This document shows positions 55,201 to 63,271 of a stretch of DNA of 64,000 nt, piece by piece (positions within the stretch are counted from its first letter, which is position 1; the number at the start of each line of letters is the position of its first letter). A program made the position numbers and the translations under genes. A model generated the notes under the pieces. That model was not told the DNA's origin, ran no database searches, and saw only the letters and a program-made list of their open reading frames with translations. The stretch is from Streptomyces sp. NBC_00335 (GTDB taxonomy: Bacteria; Actinomycetota; Actinomycetes; Streptomycetales; Streptomycetaceae): positions 1,426,001-1,490,000 of the forward strand of contig NZ_CP108006.1 in NCBI RefSeq assembly GCF_036127095.1, given 5' to 3'.

Positions 55201-55397
55201 AGCGAGGTCCGCAGGGCCGGCTGCGCCTCGCAGACCGCCCGTGCGGCCGCGAGCAGCCGGTCCGGATCGACGGGGCCGTGCACGCTGATGTGGTGGAGCA
55301 GTGTCGCCCTGCCACCTTGCTGGTCGAGCAGGAAGAACCTCAACTGCCCGGGATCGGCAGACCTGCCCGCAGTCCCATCCCATTCGCTTCCCGACAT
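52263..55397 (-). CDS. NRPS, C-A-PCP, glycine-activating
   Basis: A 1044-residue one-module synthetase. C (about 15-430, His133-His134 in HHAVFDE, where the usual Gly is Glu), A (460-940) and PCP (Ser970 in LGGTSSGIL). The A-domain pocket read by hand is D-I-L-Q-L-G-C-I-W-K, one residue from the Gly code D-I-L-Q-L-G-L-I-W-K. The C-terminus lacks a TE, so the chain passes to the following protein, and the small operon gap suggests NRPS1 is next. The start at 55397 follows GGGGGAG; an ORF extension upstream to 55598 would cover the promoter and is not used. It is the first gene of the leftward operon. Confidence 0.94.
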   Translation of the reverse strand: MSGSEWDGTAGRSADPGQLRFFLLDQQGGRATLLHHISVHGPVDPDRLLAAARAVCEAQPALRTSLHLTPEGLVQYAHPASDVDITAERAARGSDLADRIAETRAPFEHGAGPLCRIRIVTTPDTTHCLVGVHHAVFDEDSTGVLMRQLARAYEEGPQALPHATHRPRLPSPERAAILDAFWSGRLDGCPQDVALPRIASTGPGGHGIVSVPLTSESAATLRRRARESGATPFAQVLAAVAAVIGWYGGTEDIVLATVAANRTPQDSEVIGCLQNTLPVRLELAGADTTSVLDRAVDALFDAVDHADLPIEDILRLVGAARSPGRKPLTQIICTQSTAPAALDVGPLRWQLLPPVPTEAEYELAVTLHQDPSGALALTVEHQLDALAGPAARLFAEHLIRALSAFGATPAVPLTELALSDPDVPPRRAVTRSPWATVADRVGEHALRRPAAVALVTDREQLDYAELDRRVRGLAAVLMEAGVRPGDRVGVCLPRTASLVVALLAVWRVGGAYVPLDPQYPVGRLRLMIEDTRPAAVIGDAVPGLVPQGVEIPVLAPDAVAATMPGQWPVVRPQDQAYVIHTSGTTGRPKGVVVRHENLSALFAAFEEQLPSTPRVTVAGTSISFDISGLEMHWPLAAGRTVLLTSHREVADARVPHGALYQCTPTMARILADDPAGRRLLGGLGALLVGGEPLPRDLADRLTDLVPGPVLNCYGPTETTIWSTVWRVVPGVPVHIGHPLTGQECRVVDVHGRRMPPGVPGRLLILGEGVSSGYWEQPELTSAKFREHEGRLCYETGDLAVLDPEHGVRFLGRADTQVKVLGQRIELAEIESVLRAHPTVRDAVATVTADGTAITACLVPTEPGSSKQAVPAPAAFVDEMRRHAATSLVAAMIPARWLLAAELPQLPNGKLDRATVADWAAEAAPVSLPPAVPAAGEPPAAAELVRDTWEHVLGAPVAGLDTGFFDLGGTSSGILRVLALLRRQYPQLHAADLFRHTTVRALARHLDAVDEDAGPVHPGPSRPAARAAARSRALGGWRRRTEQSP

Positions 55398-55443
55398 GGG
55401 ACAGCTCCCCCGAGTGGAAATTTCGGCCGAATTTCTGCCGGTC

Positions 55444-55472
55444 ACACTAGGAAGATCATTTTTGCCTGTCAA
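55444..55472 (-). promoter_or_regulatory. Leftward promoter, -35 TTGACA and -10 TAGTGT
   Basis: Minus strand: TTGACA (55472-55467), 17-base spacer, TAGTGT (55449-55444). This is close to the primary-sigma consensus, with ideal spacing. The transcript would start near 55437, leaving a leader of about 40 bases before the NRPS start at 55397. Confidence 0.8.
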
Positions 55473-55638
55473 GCGAGTTTCACCGAAAATACACAGAGGC
55501 TGTGATTCGCAGGCGAAATTCAGCCGGATGGAATGGTTCAAGACACTGTGAGCGGGGTCACATTGATTCGATTGACCTGCGCTCTGTAACGTCGCCAAGG
55601 CTGTTCGCCCTGCTCATCGACCGACAATCGGCAGTAAG

Positions 55639-55668
55639 TTGACTTAGCGTCGGCTACGTGTCGATATC
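55639..55668 (+). promoter_or_regulatory. Rightward promoter candidate
   Basis: TTGACT (55639-55644), 18-base spacer, GATATC (55663-55668). It would start transcription near 55675, 55 bases before the carrier-protein start. It is weaker than the leftward promoter. Confidence 0.5.
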
Positions 55669-55729
55669 GCGCCCAAACGGTCGCGGATGCAGTGCGAAAT
55701 CGAGACCGTCGGCCTACGGGGGCTTTTCC

Positions 55730-56002
55730 ATGGAATTCGACACTGACTCTTCTCCAATCCTTCCCGGCAATGCAAATAATTCCGCGGAGGTTGCCGAGGG
55801 ACTCTGGAGAGAAATCCTCGGCCCCGAGGCGAATATCGGTACGGGGTTCCTGGAGAACGGCGGCGACTCGTTCCGTGCGGTCCTCCTGGTCGGCAGGATC
55901 TACGAGCTGACCGGTCGGGAGATCGACTACCTCGACGTCCTGCAGGCGACCGAGGCCGACGCGATCGCCCGCCTGATCGCGATCGACAACGCGGGGAGCT
56001 GA
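55730..56002 (+). CDS. Stand-alone peptidyl carrier protein
   Basis: A 90-residue carrier protein. The phosphopantetheine attachment site is Ser47 in LENGGDSFRAVLLVGRI. The helix 1 region (AEVAEGLWREILG) and the last helix are typical PCP. GGGGG precedes the ATG at 55730; an upstream frame to 55658 would lie in the promoter. The first 30 codons use more A/T than the rest of the cluster (AAT AAT, TCT). It is the first gene of the rightward operon and lies 2 bp before the next NRPS, which begins with a C domain. It therefore probably presents the starter residue to that domain; how it is loaded is unknown, as no free A domain is seen. Confidence 0.9.
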   Translation: MEFDTDSSPILPGNANNSAEVAEGLWREILGPEANIGTGFLENGGDSFRAVLLVGRIYELTGREIDYLDVLQATEADAIARLIAIDNAGS

Positions 56003-56004
56003 CC

Positions 56005-59000
56005 ATGCGCCGGGAACTGGCCCCCAACCAGGTCGACCTCTACACCGCCGACCGGGCCGCGGAAGACCCCGCCACCTACAACGTCACCGCGGTCTACCGG
56101 ATCACCGGGAAGCTCGACCCGGTGCGGCTCGCCGAGCGGTTCGAGCTCCTGCTCGACACCCATCCCGTACTCGCCGCGCGCGTCCTGGAGGACGGCGGGA
56201 CCTGGTACCTGGAGACGGCGCCGAACCGACCGCGTCTGCACCGCGTCGACCTTCCGGTCGAACGCGACGGCGCGGAAGCCCGCCTGCGGGTGCACAGCGA
56301 GCTGACGCACCCGCTGGACCTCGCCACCGGACCGCTGCTGAGGGCGACCCTCCTCACCTACCCGGCAGGAACCGCCGACCTCGTACTCGTCGCGCACCAC
56401 CTCGTGGTCGACGCACCGTCCCTGGAGCTGATCGCACGCCGGCTCCTGGTGGGCGAGGAGACGAAACCCGTCCACACCTTTGCCGACTGGTCGGCCGCGG
56501 CTCGCGACCGGCTGCCCGGGCGGGCCGGACGAGCGGCCGAGATCCGGGCCGAACTGGCGGCCGCCGACACCCTCCCCTCCCTGGACTGGGCGGGCGAGCC
56601 CGGCGGCACGGGAGCCGCCGGAGGCGGCACCGCCGAGGCGGACGTCCCCGCCCACCTGCACGACGGCGTCCGGAAGCTGGCCTCGGAACTCGGGATCGCC
56701 GCCCATTCGGTCTTCCTCGCCGCCGCCGGCTTCGTTCTCGGCCGGAACTCCGCCTGCGCCCGACCGGTCGTCGGCACCACCGTCTCCCGGCGTTCGCCGG
56801 CGCACGCCGCCACCATCGGGTACTTCAACAACACCGCGGCCATCCCGGTGCACCTTGACGAGGACTCCCTCGTCACCGACTTCCTGCGGGCCGTGCACGG
56901 CCGCAGCGTGCAGGCCTACCGCGACGCCGACTTGCCACTGTCCAGCGTCCTGCCGGAGTCGGGTCTCGCCGCACCCCAGCTGGTCGTCTCGGCCATCGCC
57001 GCTCCGCCGGAGCTGCGGGACGGGGACCTGCTCGCCGTTCCGCACCGGGACGAGGGGCTCGGGACGGCCCATTTCCCGTTGACCCTCGGCCTGTACCAGG
57101 AGCCCGACCGCCCGGCCGGCATCAGGATGCTGCTCCGTCATCAGCGGAGCCTGGTCACCGAGACGGCAGCCGCCCTGTTCTGCCGTCAGGTGGTGTCCGT
57201 ACTCGCCGCCTTCACCGAGAACCCCGGGCAGCGGCTCGACGCGGTGGACACCTTGCCGGCCGCCGAACTCGCCCGTCTGCTGGCGACCGGCCGGGGCGAG
57301 GCGCTCGGTGAGCCCGCGGCCGCGCTGACCGAGCTGTTCCAGCGGCAGAGCCGTGATGCCGCCGGGCGCACCGCCGTGGTCTGCGGGAACGACCGGCTCA
57401 GCTACCGCGAACTCGACGACCGATCCAGGTCGCTGGCCGCCGCGCTGATCGAGGCGGGTGTCCGGGTGGGCGACCGGGTCGGTGTCTGCCTGGACCGCGG
57501 GGTGGGCCAGGTGCTCGCCGTGCTCGCGGTGCTGCGTGCGGGCGCCGCCTACGTCCCCCTCGACCCGGACTACCCCGCGCAGCGCCTCGCCTTCATCGTC
57601 GAGGACACCGCGATGCGCACCGTCGTCACCCAGCCCGGGATGCTGGCCGACATCGAAGGCCTGCGCAGCATCCCGGTGACCGCGGAACCCGAAGACGGCT
57701 CCCGGCCGTTGCCGGCCGTGGGCCCCGACACCACCGCGTACGTCATCTACACCTCCGGATCCACCGGCCGTCCCAAGGGCGTCCTGGTCAGCCATCGCAA
57801 CGTGGCCGCCCTGCTGGCCGCGACGCGCGGGGAGTACGCGCCGGGCAAGGACGACGTGTGGTCGTACTTCCACTCGCTCGCCTTCGACTTCTCCGTGTGG
57901 GAGATCTGGGGCTGCCTGCTGAGCGGCGGTCGCCTGGTCGTCGTCCCGTACGACGTCTCGCGCGACGCGGAGGCCTTCCACGGCCTGCTGCGGACCGAGG
58001 GCGTGACGGTCCTCAACCAGACGCCGTCCGCGTTCGCCCAGCTGCTGAACACCGAGGCGTTCCAGGGCGGAGGCCTCGCCGTGCGCCTGCTCGTCTTCGG
58101 TGGCGAGGCCCTCGACCGGGGCATGCTGCTGCCCTGGCTGGACCGGTACCCGGCGGACGTCTGCCGGCCCGTCAACATGTACGGGATCACCGAGACCACC
58201 GTCTTCTGCACGTGGCACACCGTCGACCTCGCCGAGGCGCGGCGCGGCAGCCGTTCGATCGGGCGGCCGCTGCCCGGGTGGGACATGTACGTCCTGGACG
58301 GTCGCGGGCGCCCCGCTCCTCCCGGCGTACCCGGCGAGATCCACGTCGGCGGGGCCGGTGTGACGCAGGGCTATCTGAACCGGCCCGAGCTGAACGCCGA
58401 CCGGTTCTCCGAGGACCATCTGAAGGGTTGGCCCGACCGGCGCCTGCTCTACCGCAGCGGCGACCTCGGACGCTTCCTCGCCGACGGCTCGCTGGAGTAC
58501 CTGGGCCGGCTCGACGACCAGGTGAAGATCCGCGGACACCGCATCGAACTCGGCGAGATCCGGCACGCCCTGCTGGAGGACCGCAGGGTCCAGGCCGCCG
58601 CGGCGCTGGTCCGCACGCCCGGCGGGTCCTCGACCGCCAGGGTGGACGCGTACGTGGTCACCGAGGCTCAAGGGGACCTCGCCGACATCCGGCAGCTGCT
58701 CGCCGAGCGGCTCCCCGGGTACCTGCTGCCCGCCACCCTCACCGCGGTGCCCGAGCTGCCGCTCACCGCGAACGGCAAGCTCGACGCCGCCCGGCTCCCG
58801 GATCCGCAACCGGCACGGAGCGACGCGGCCGCGGTTGCGGTGCGGGCCGAACGCTCGGGCCCCGAGGCCGCCATGGCCGGCGTCTGGCAGGACGTCCTTC
58901 GCGTCCCCGTCGACCCGGACGACAACTTCTTCGACCTCGGAGGCACCTCCGTGCAGGCGGTGCTGCTGGCCGCTGCCCTGCGGGAGCAGGGCTTCCCCGA

Positions 59001-59112
59001 CATCAAGGTGCGCGACGTGTTCCGCAACTCGACCCCCCGTCGGCTGGCGGCCGTCCTCGGTTCACGCCAGGACGACGCGCAGACCGTACGCACAGCAAGG
59101 AGCGGGGCATGA
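56005..59112 (+). CDS. NRPS, C-A-PCP, Thr-like code
   Basis: A 1035-residue module. C (about 1-415, His131-His132 in HHLVVDA), A (435-930) and PCP (Ser982 in LGGTSVQA). A-domain pocket: D-F-W-N-V-G-M-V-F-K, eight of ten equal to the Thr code of A1 in the two-module protein, with Val for Ile and Phe for the His near the end. A beta-hydroxy or similarly sized branched residue is likely, Thr being the first guess. The gene follows the stand-alone carrier protein after 2 bp and overlaps the PKS start by 4 bp. Confidence 0.94.
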   Translation: MRRELAPNQVDLYTADRAAEDPATYNVTAVYRITGKLDPVRLAERFELLLDTHPVLAARVLEDGGTWYLETAPNRPRLHRVDLPVERDGAEARLRVHSELTHPLDLATGPLLRATLLTYPAGTADLVLVAHHLVVDAPSLELIARRLLVGEETKPVHTFADWSAAARDRLPGRAGRAAEIRAELAAADTLPSLDWAGEPGGTGAAGGGTAEADVPAHLHDGVRKLASELGIAAHSVFLAAAGFVLGRNSACARPVVGTTVSRRSPAHAATIGYFNNTAAIPVHLDEDSLVTDFLRAVHGRSVQAYRDADLPLSSVLPESGLAAPQLVVSAIAAPPELRDGDLLAVPHRDEGLGTAHFPLTLGLYQEPDRPAGIRMLLRHQRSLVTETAAALFCRQVVSVLAAFTENPGQRLDAVDTLPAAELARLLATGRGEALGEPAAALTELFQRQSRDAAGRTAVVCGNDRLSYRELDDRSRSLAAALIEAGVRVGDRVGVCLDRGVGQVLAVLAVLRAGAAYVPLDPDYPAQRLAFIVEDTAMRTVVTQPGMLADIEGLRSIPVTAEPEDGSRPLPAVGPDTTAYVIYTSGSTGRPKGVLVSHRNVAALLAATRGEYAPGKDDVWSYFHSLAFDFSVWEIWGCLLSGGRLVVVPYDVSRDAEAFHGLLRTEGVTVLNQTPSAFAQLLNTEAFQGGGLAVRLLVFGGEALDRGMLLPWLDRYPADVCRPVNMYGITETTVFCTWHTVDLAEARRGSRSIGRPLPGWDMYVLDGRGRPAPPGVPGEIHVGGAGVTQGYLNRPELNADRFSEDHLKGWPDRRLLYRSGDLGRFLADGSLEYLGRLDDQVKIRGHRIELGEIRHALLEDRRVQAAAALVRTPGGSSTARVDAYVVTEAQGDLADIRQLLAERLPGYLLPATLTAVPELPLTANGKLDAARLPDPQPARSDAAAVAVRAERSGPEAAMAGVWQDVLRVPVDPDDNFFDLGGTSVQAVLLAAALREQGFPDIKVRDVFRNSTPRRLAAVLGSRQDDAQTVRTARSGA

Positions 59113-62100
59113 CAGAGCCGGACAATGCCGTTGCCGTGATCGGGATGGCGCTTCGGGCCCCGGGGGCGTCGAACCCTGAGGCCTTCTGGTCGAACCTCGT
59201 CCGCGGCGAGGTATCGCTGCCGGCGGCCCGGGCCACGTCCACGGCCTCCGCGGATACGGACGCGGATACGGACGCGGACTCGGACGGCGGTGGACTGCCC
59301 GCCGGGCAGATCGACCGTTTCGCCGAGTTCGACACCGAGCTGTTCGCCATGCCCCCCGCTCACGCCGCCCTCACCGACCCCCAGCACCGGGTGCTCTGCG
59401 AACTGGTCTGGGAAGCGCTGGAGGACGCGGGCCTGGACACCGAGCGTTCCACCGACCGGGTCGGCGTCTTCGTCGGCAGCGGTCCCGACTCCTACCTGCA
59501 CGGCAACGTCCTTCCCGCCCGGCGGACCGTGCGGGCCCATGGCTTCGAGCAGATCCAGTTCGGCAACTCCCGCGACTACCTGGCCACCTCGCTCTCCTAC
59601 CGGCTCGGCTTCACCGGTCCCAGCATCACGGTGCAGACGGCCTGCTCGACCTCCCTCGTCGCCGTTCACCAGGCGGTGCGCAGCCTGCTCACCTACGAGT
59701 GCGACGTGGCCATCGCGGGCGGGGTGACCGTCTTCCCGGTCGAGCAGCCCCGGTACGACTGGTCCGAGGGCGGCATCCATTCGCCGGACGGGCGCTGCCG
59801 CAGCTTCACCCAGGGCAGCCTGGGTACGGTCCCGTCGAGCGGGGCGGGGGTCGTGGTGCTGCGCCGGTCGGCCGACATCGCCGCCGGCCCCGGGCCCGCC
59901 CGGGCCCACATCGTCGCCAGCGCCGTCAACAACGACGGCGCCGACCGGATGGCGATGTCCGCGCCCAGCCCGCGCGGCCAGGCCGAGGTGATCCGTGAAG
60001 CCCTCGAAATCGCCGGGCTCAGCGCCGGTGACATCGGCCACATCGAGGCCCACGGCACCGGAACGGTCCTCGGCGACCAAGTCGAACTGGCCGCGCTCGC
60101 CGAGGTCTACGGGACCGGCGCCGCCGGTCCCCGCTGCGCGATCGGCACGGTGAAGCCGAACATCGGCCACACCGACACCGCGGCCGGTGTGCTGGGCCTG
60201 ATCAAGACGGTGCTGGCGCTCCAGCACGACGTGCTCCCCCCGGTGCCGGCCCAGCCGGGCGACGGTCCGGACGCCGAGCTCGGCGACGCCCGCTTCTTCA
60301 TCCCCCGTCAGGCTCAGCCTTGGGGCGGCCGGCTGCCGAGGGGGGCCGCCGTCAGCTCCTTCGGCCTCGGCGGTACCAACGCGCACATGATCCTCGCCCC
60401 TGCCGACGCGACACCGGGCCCCACCGAAGCCGCGGCCGGATCCGCCGGTCACCGTGTGGCGGTGCTCTCGGCCGCCGGCCCGCAGGCACTGAGGGACAAG
60501 GCCGCGCACCTGGCCGACTGGCTCGGCGGAGCCGGTGCGGACACCGAGCTCCCCGCGCTGCTCGGCACCCTCTGGTACGGGCGCCGCCGGCTCGCCCACC
60601 GCGCGGCCGTCGCCCTGCCCGCGGAGCCGGCGGCCGCTCGCGAACGCCTGCAGGAGTTCCTGCGGGAGACCGCAAAGGACGCCGGGCCCCGGCCGGCGGT
60701 ATCCGAGCCGGCGGTGGCCGTGCTGTTGCCGGGACAGGGCGTGAGTCTGGCGGGGATCGGCGCTCAGTCGGCCGAGGAGGACCCCGCCTTCGCGGCCGAT
60801 CTCGCGCGGCTGCACGACCTCGTGCTGCGCGTCGGCGGTCCGGATCTGCGCGGCAGCGCCGCCTGGCCGGGCGAGGACCCGCGGCTCCTGGACACCGCCG
60901 TGGTGCAGCCGTTGCTCTTCAGCCTCGGTCTGGCGTCCCTGTGGCGGCTGGAACGCCGCGGGGTGCGCCCGGGCACGCTGCTCGGGCACAGCGTCGGCGA
61001 ACTGACCGCGGCCGCGTACGCGGGCGTGTTCAGCGTCGAGGATGCCGCTGCGGCCGTCGTACGGCGCGGGGCGCTGATGGGTGAAGCACCCGCCGGGGCG
61101 ATGCTCGCCGTCCCGCTGGGCGAGCGGGCCGCCCGGGATCTCGCGGCCGGGCTGCCCATCGACGTCTGCGGCGTCAACGGCCCCGACGCGACGGTGCTCG
61201 GCGGCGGACTCGACGCGGTGACCGAGCTGGAGCGGCGGTGCGCCGAGCGCGGGCTCGTGACGATCAGGCTCGGCACCGCCCACGCCTTCCATTCCGAGGC
61301 GATGCAGCTGGCCGCGGACCGGTTCGGGGAGTTCCTCGGCGCTACGAGCCTGTCGGCTCCCCGGCTCACGGTCATCTCCAATCTCACCGGATCCGCGTTG
61401 ACCGACGCCCAGGCGACCGACGCGTCTTACTGGGCCGCGCAGTTGCGCGGAACCGTGCGTCTGGCGGACGGGGTCCGGACCCTGCTGGCCGGACGTCCCG
61501 ATGTGGTCGTCGGCCTCCACCAGGGCCGGGCGCTCACCAACCCGGTGCGCAGGGCGGCCCGGGTCCAGGGCGGGGAGCCGGCGCCGAGGGTCATCGAGAT
61601 GCTCGGCCGGTCCGGCCAGGATGAGGTACTGGCCTGGGAGGACGCGCTGGCCCGGTTGTGGGCGGCCGGTTGCGCGGTGGACTTCGAGCCGCCCAGGCCC
61701 CTCCGGCCCACGGCCCTCCCCGGCTACCCCTTCGCGGCCACCCGGCACTGGATCGACGCCCCGCTCCCCGCGCCTTCTCCCGCCCCGGCGGGCGACTCCG
61801 TACAGGCCCGGGATCAGGGTGTCGAAGGCCTGCCCCGGCCGGAGGAGCCGGCAGAGGACGGCGGGGAGATCGCCACCGTGATCACCGGCATCTGGCAGGA
61901 GGCGTTCGGCGGCGACCCGCTCGGCCCGTCGGACAACTTCTTCGCCCTCGGCGGCACTTCGCTGCAGGCCGCCCAGCTCATCTCCGTGGTCAACGACGCC
62001 CTGCTGCTCGGCGCGGGCCTCGGAGACCTCTACGAGCACTCCGACCTCTCCGCGTTCGTCGCCCGCGCCGAGGAGCTCGCCGCCGGGCGCGATGACGCCG

Positions 62101-62141
62101 AACTCCTCCGCCTGCTCGACGAGATGGAGGACACCCAGTGA
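59109..62141 (+). CDS. Type I PKS module, KS-AT-ACP
   Basis: A 1010-residue polyketide synthase module. KS: Cys179 in QTACSTSLVAVHQA, His315 in HGTGTVLGDQ and His354 in NIGHTDTAAG, so a complete catalytic triad; the Cys context QTACSTS differs from the usual DTACSSS. AT: Ser628 in GHSVGELTAAAYA, with HAFH (725-728), the malonyl-CoA signature. ACP: Ser951 in LGGTSLQAAQ. No ketoreductase, dehydratase, enoylreductase or methyltransferase is present, so the extension should leave a beta-keto thioester. The ATG at 59109 overlaps the NRPS stop, and GTG of the monooxygenase overlaps its own TGA. Confidence 0.95.
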   Translation: MTEPDNAVAVIGMALRAPGASNPEAFWSNLVRGEVSLPAARATSTASADTDADTDADSDGGGLPAGQIDRFAEFDTELFAMPPAHAALTDPQHRVLCELVWEALEDAGLDTERSTDRVGVFVGSGPDSYLHGNVLPARRTVRAHGFEQIQFGNSRDYLATSLSYRLGFTGPSITVQTACSTSLVAVHQAVRSLLTYECDVAIAGGVTVFPVEQPRYDWSEGGIHSPDGRCRSFTQGSLGTVPSSGAGVVVLRRSADIAAGPGPARAHIVASAVNNDGADRMAMSAPSPRGQAEVIREALEIAGLSAGDIGHIEAHGTGTVLGDQVELAALAEVYGTGAAGPRCAIGTVKPNIGHTDTAAGVLGLIKTVLALQHDVLPPVPAQPGDGPDAELGDARFFIPRQAQPWGGRLPRGAAVSSFGLGGTNAHMILAPADATPGPTEAAAGSAGHRVAVLSAAGPQALRDKAAHLADWLGGAGADTELPALLGTLWYGRRRLAHRAAVALPAEPAAARERLQEFLRETAKDAGPRPAVSEPAVAVLLPGQGVSLAGIGAQSAEEDPAFAADLARLHDLVLRVGGPDLRGSAAWPGEDPRLLDTAVVQPLLFSLGLASLWRLERRGVRPGTLLGHSVGELTAAAYAGVFSVEDAAAAVVRRGALMGEAPAGAMLAVPLGERAARDLAAGLPIDVCGVNGPDATVLGGGLDAVTELERRCAERGLVTIRLGTAHAFHSEAMQLAADRFGEFLGATSLSAPRLTVISNLTGSALTDAQATDASYWAAQLRGTVRLADGVRTLLAGRPDVVVGLHQGRALTNPVRRAARVQGGEPAPRVIEMLGRSGQDEVLAWEDALARLWAAGCAVDFEPPRPLRPTALPGYPFAATRHWIDAPLPAPSPAPAGDSVQARDQGVEGLPRPEEPAEDGGEIATVITGIWQEAFGGDPLGPSDNFFALGGTSLQAAQLISVVNDALLLGAGLGDLYEHSDLSAFVARAEELAAGRDDAELLRLLDEMEDTQ

Positions 62142-63271
62142 ACGACCTGTCCCGGCGGCTGGCCGCCCTGACGCCCGAACAGCGGCGCCTGATCGGCCAG
62201 GAGATGCGCCGGAGCACCAGCCGTACCGCTGCCACGGACACCGGCGCCGGGGCTTCGGGCGCGCCGGCCCGGCAGAGCCTGTACCTCTTCGCCAGCGCCG
62301 ACGCCGTCCCCGCGCCGGAGTACTACCGCTTCGTCCTGGACTCGACGGCCCTGGCGGACACGGCGGGACTGCACGCCGTCTGGCTGCCGGAGCGGCACTT
62401 CGTGGACTTCGGCGGCCATTCGCCGAACCCGGCGGTGCTGGCGGCCGCCATCGCCGTGCGCACCGAGAAGCTGCACATCCGGGCCGGCAGCGTGGCCGCG
62501 CCACTGCACCACGCGGCGCGGGTCGCCGAGGAATGGTCGATGGTCGACAACCTGTCGGGCGGGCGCACCGGCATCTCGTTCGCCAGCGGCTGGCACCCGG
62601 ACGACTTCGTGCTCTCCCGCACGGACTACGCGCAACGCCGCGAGAGCACCGGGCAGATCATCGAGCAGGTACGGGCGCACTGGCGGGGCGAGGCGGTGAG
62701 CCACCCCACCACCGCGGGCGGCCGGGCCGCCGTCCGCACCGGCCCCCGACCCGTACAGCCCGAGCTGCCGGTGTGGCTCACATCGGCCGGCAATCCGGAG
62801 ACGTTCGCCGCCGCCGGACGTGCGGGGTACGGGGTGATGACGGCGCTGCTCGGCCAGACGCTGCCCGTGCTGCGGGAGAACATCGCCCGCTACCGCGAGG
62901 CATGGCGCCTCGCCGGTCACGCGGGAGAAGGCGATGTGGTGACGATGGTGCACGCCTACGTCAGCGACCGGCCCGACCTGGAGGACTTCCTGCGGCCCGC
63001 CATGCACGGCTATCTGAGGGCGTACCGCAACCAGACCACGGCCGTTCCCGGCGAGGACGAGGAACTGCTCCTGGAGAGCGCCTACCTCAACTTCCTGTCG
63101 GGCCCCTCGCTGCTCGGCCCACCGGAGAAGGCCGCCGCGGTGCTGGGCCAGTTGAAGGCGGCGGGCGTCGACGAAGTGGGATTCCTGGTGGACTTCGGCC
63201 TGCCCACCGCCGAAGTGCTGGCGGCCCTGCCCGCCCTGTTCGCCTGTGTACCCGCGGAGCGTGCCCGATGA
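62138..63271 (+). CDS. Luciferase-like FMN-dependent monooxygenase of the MupA/Atu3671 type
   Basis: A 377-residue LLM-class flavin oxidoreductase. After an N-terminal helix (LSRRLAALTPEQRRLIGQEM) it shows the family run AVWLPERHFVDFGGHSPNP, HIRAGSVAAPLHHAARVAEE and GISFASGWHPDDFVLSRTDY. This is the family found as an insert or partner in NRPS/PKS modules (as in mupirocin). It acts on carrier-bound substrates in trans; here the likely substrate is the unreduced beta-keto chain on the preceding ACP, perhaps as alpha-hydroxylation or an oxygen insertion. Gene overlaps: 4 bp with the PKS and 4 bp with the next NRPS. Confidence 0.92.
   Translation: MNDLSRRLAALTPEQRRLIGQEMRRSTSRTAATDTGAGASGAPARQSLYLFASADAVPAPEYYRFVLDSTALADTAGLHAVWLPERHFVDFGGHSPNPAVLAAAIAVRTEKLHIRAGSVAAPLHHAARVAEEWSMVDNLSGGRTGISFASGWHPDDFVLSRTDYAQRRESTGQIIEQVRAHWRGEAVSHPTTAGGRAAVRTGPRPVQPELPVWLTSAGNPETFAAAGRAGYGVMTALLGQTLPVLRENIARYREAWRLAGHAGEGDVVTMVHAYVSDRPDLEDFLRPAMHGYLRAYRNQTTAVPGEDEELLLESAYLNFLSGPSLLGPPEKAAAVLGQLKAAGVDEVGFLVDFGLPTAEVLAALPALFACVPAERAR

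Larger units (their letters stand above)
55398..55729. promoter_or_regulatory. Divergent promoter region of the NRPS/PKS cluster
   Basis: This is the only AT-richer stretch of the cluster and separates the two operons. It holds a leftward and a rightward promoter candidate, annotated separately. No clear operator palindrome is seen. Confidence 0.75.
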
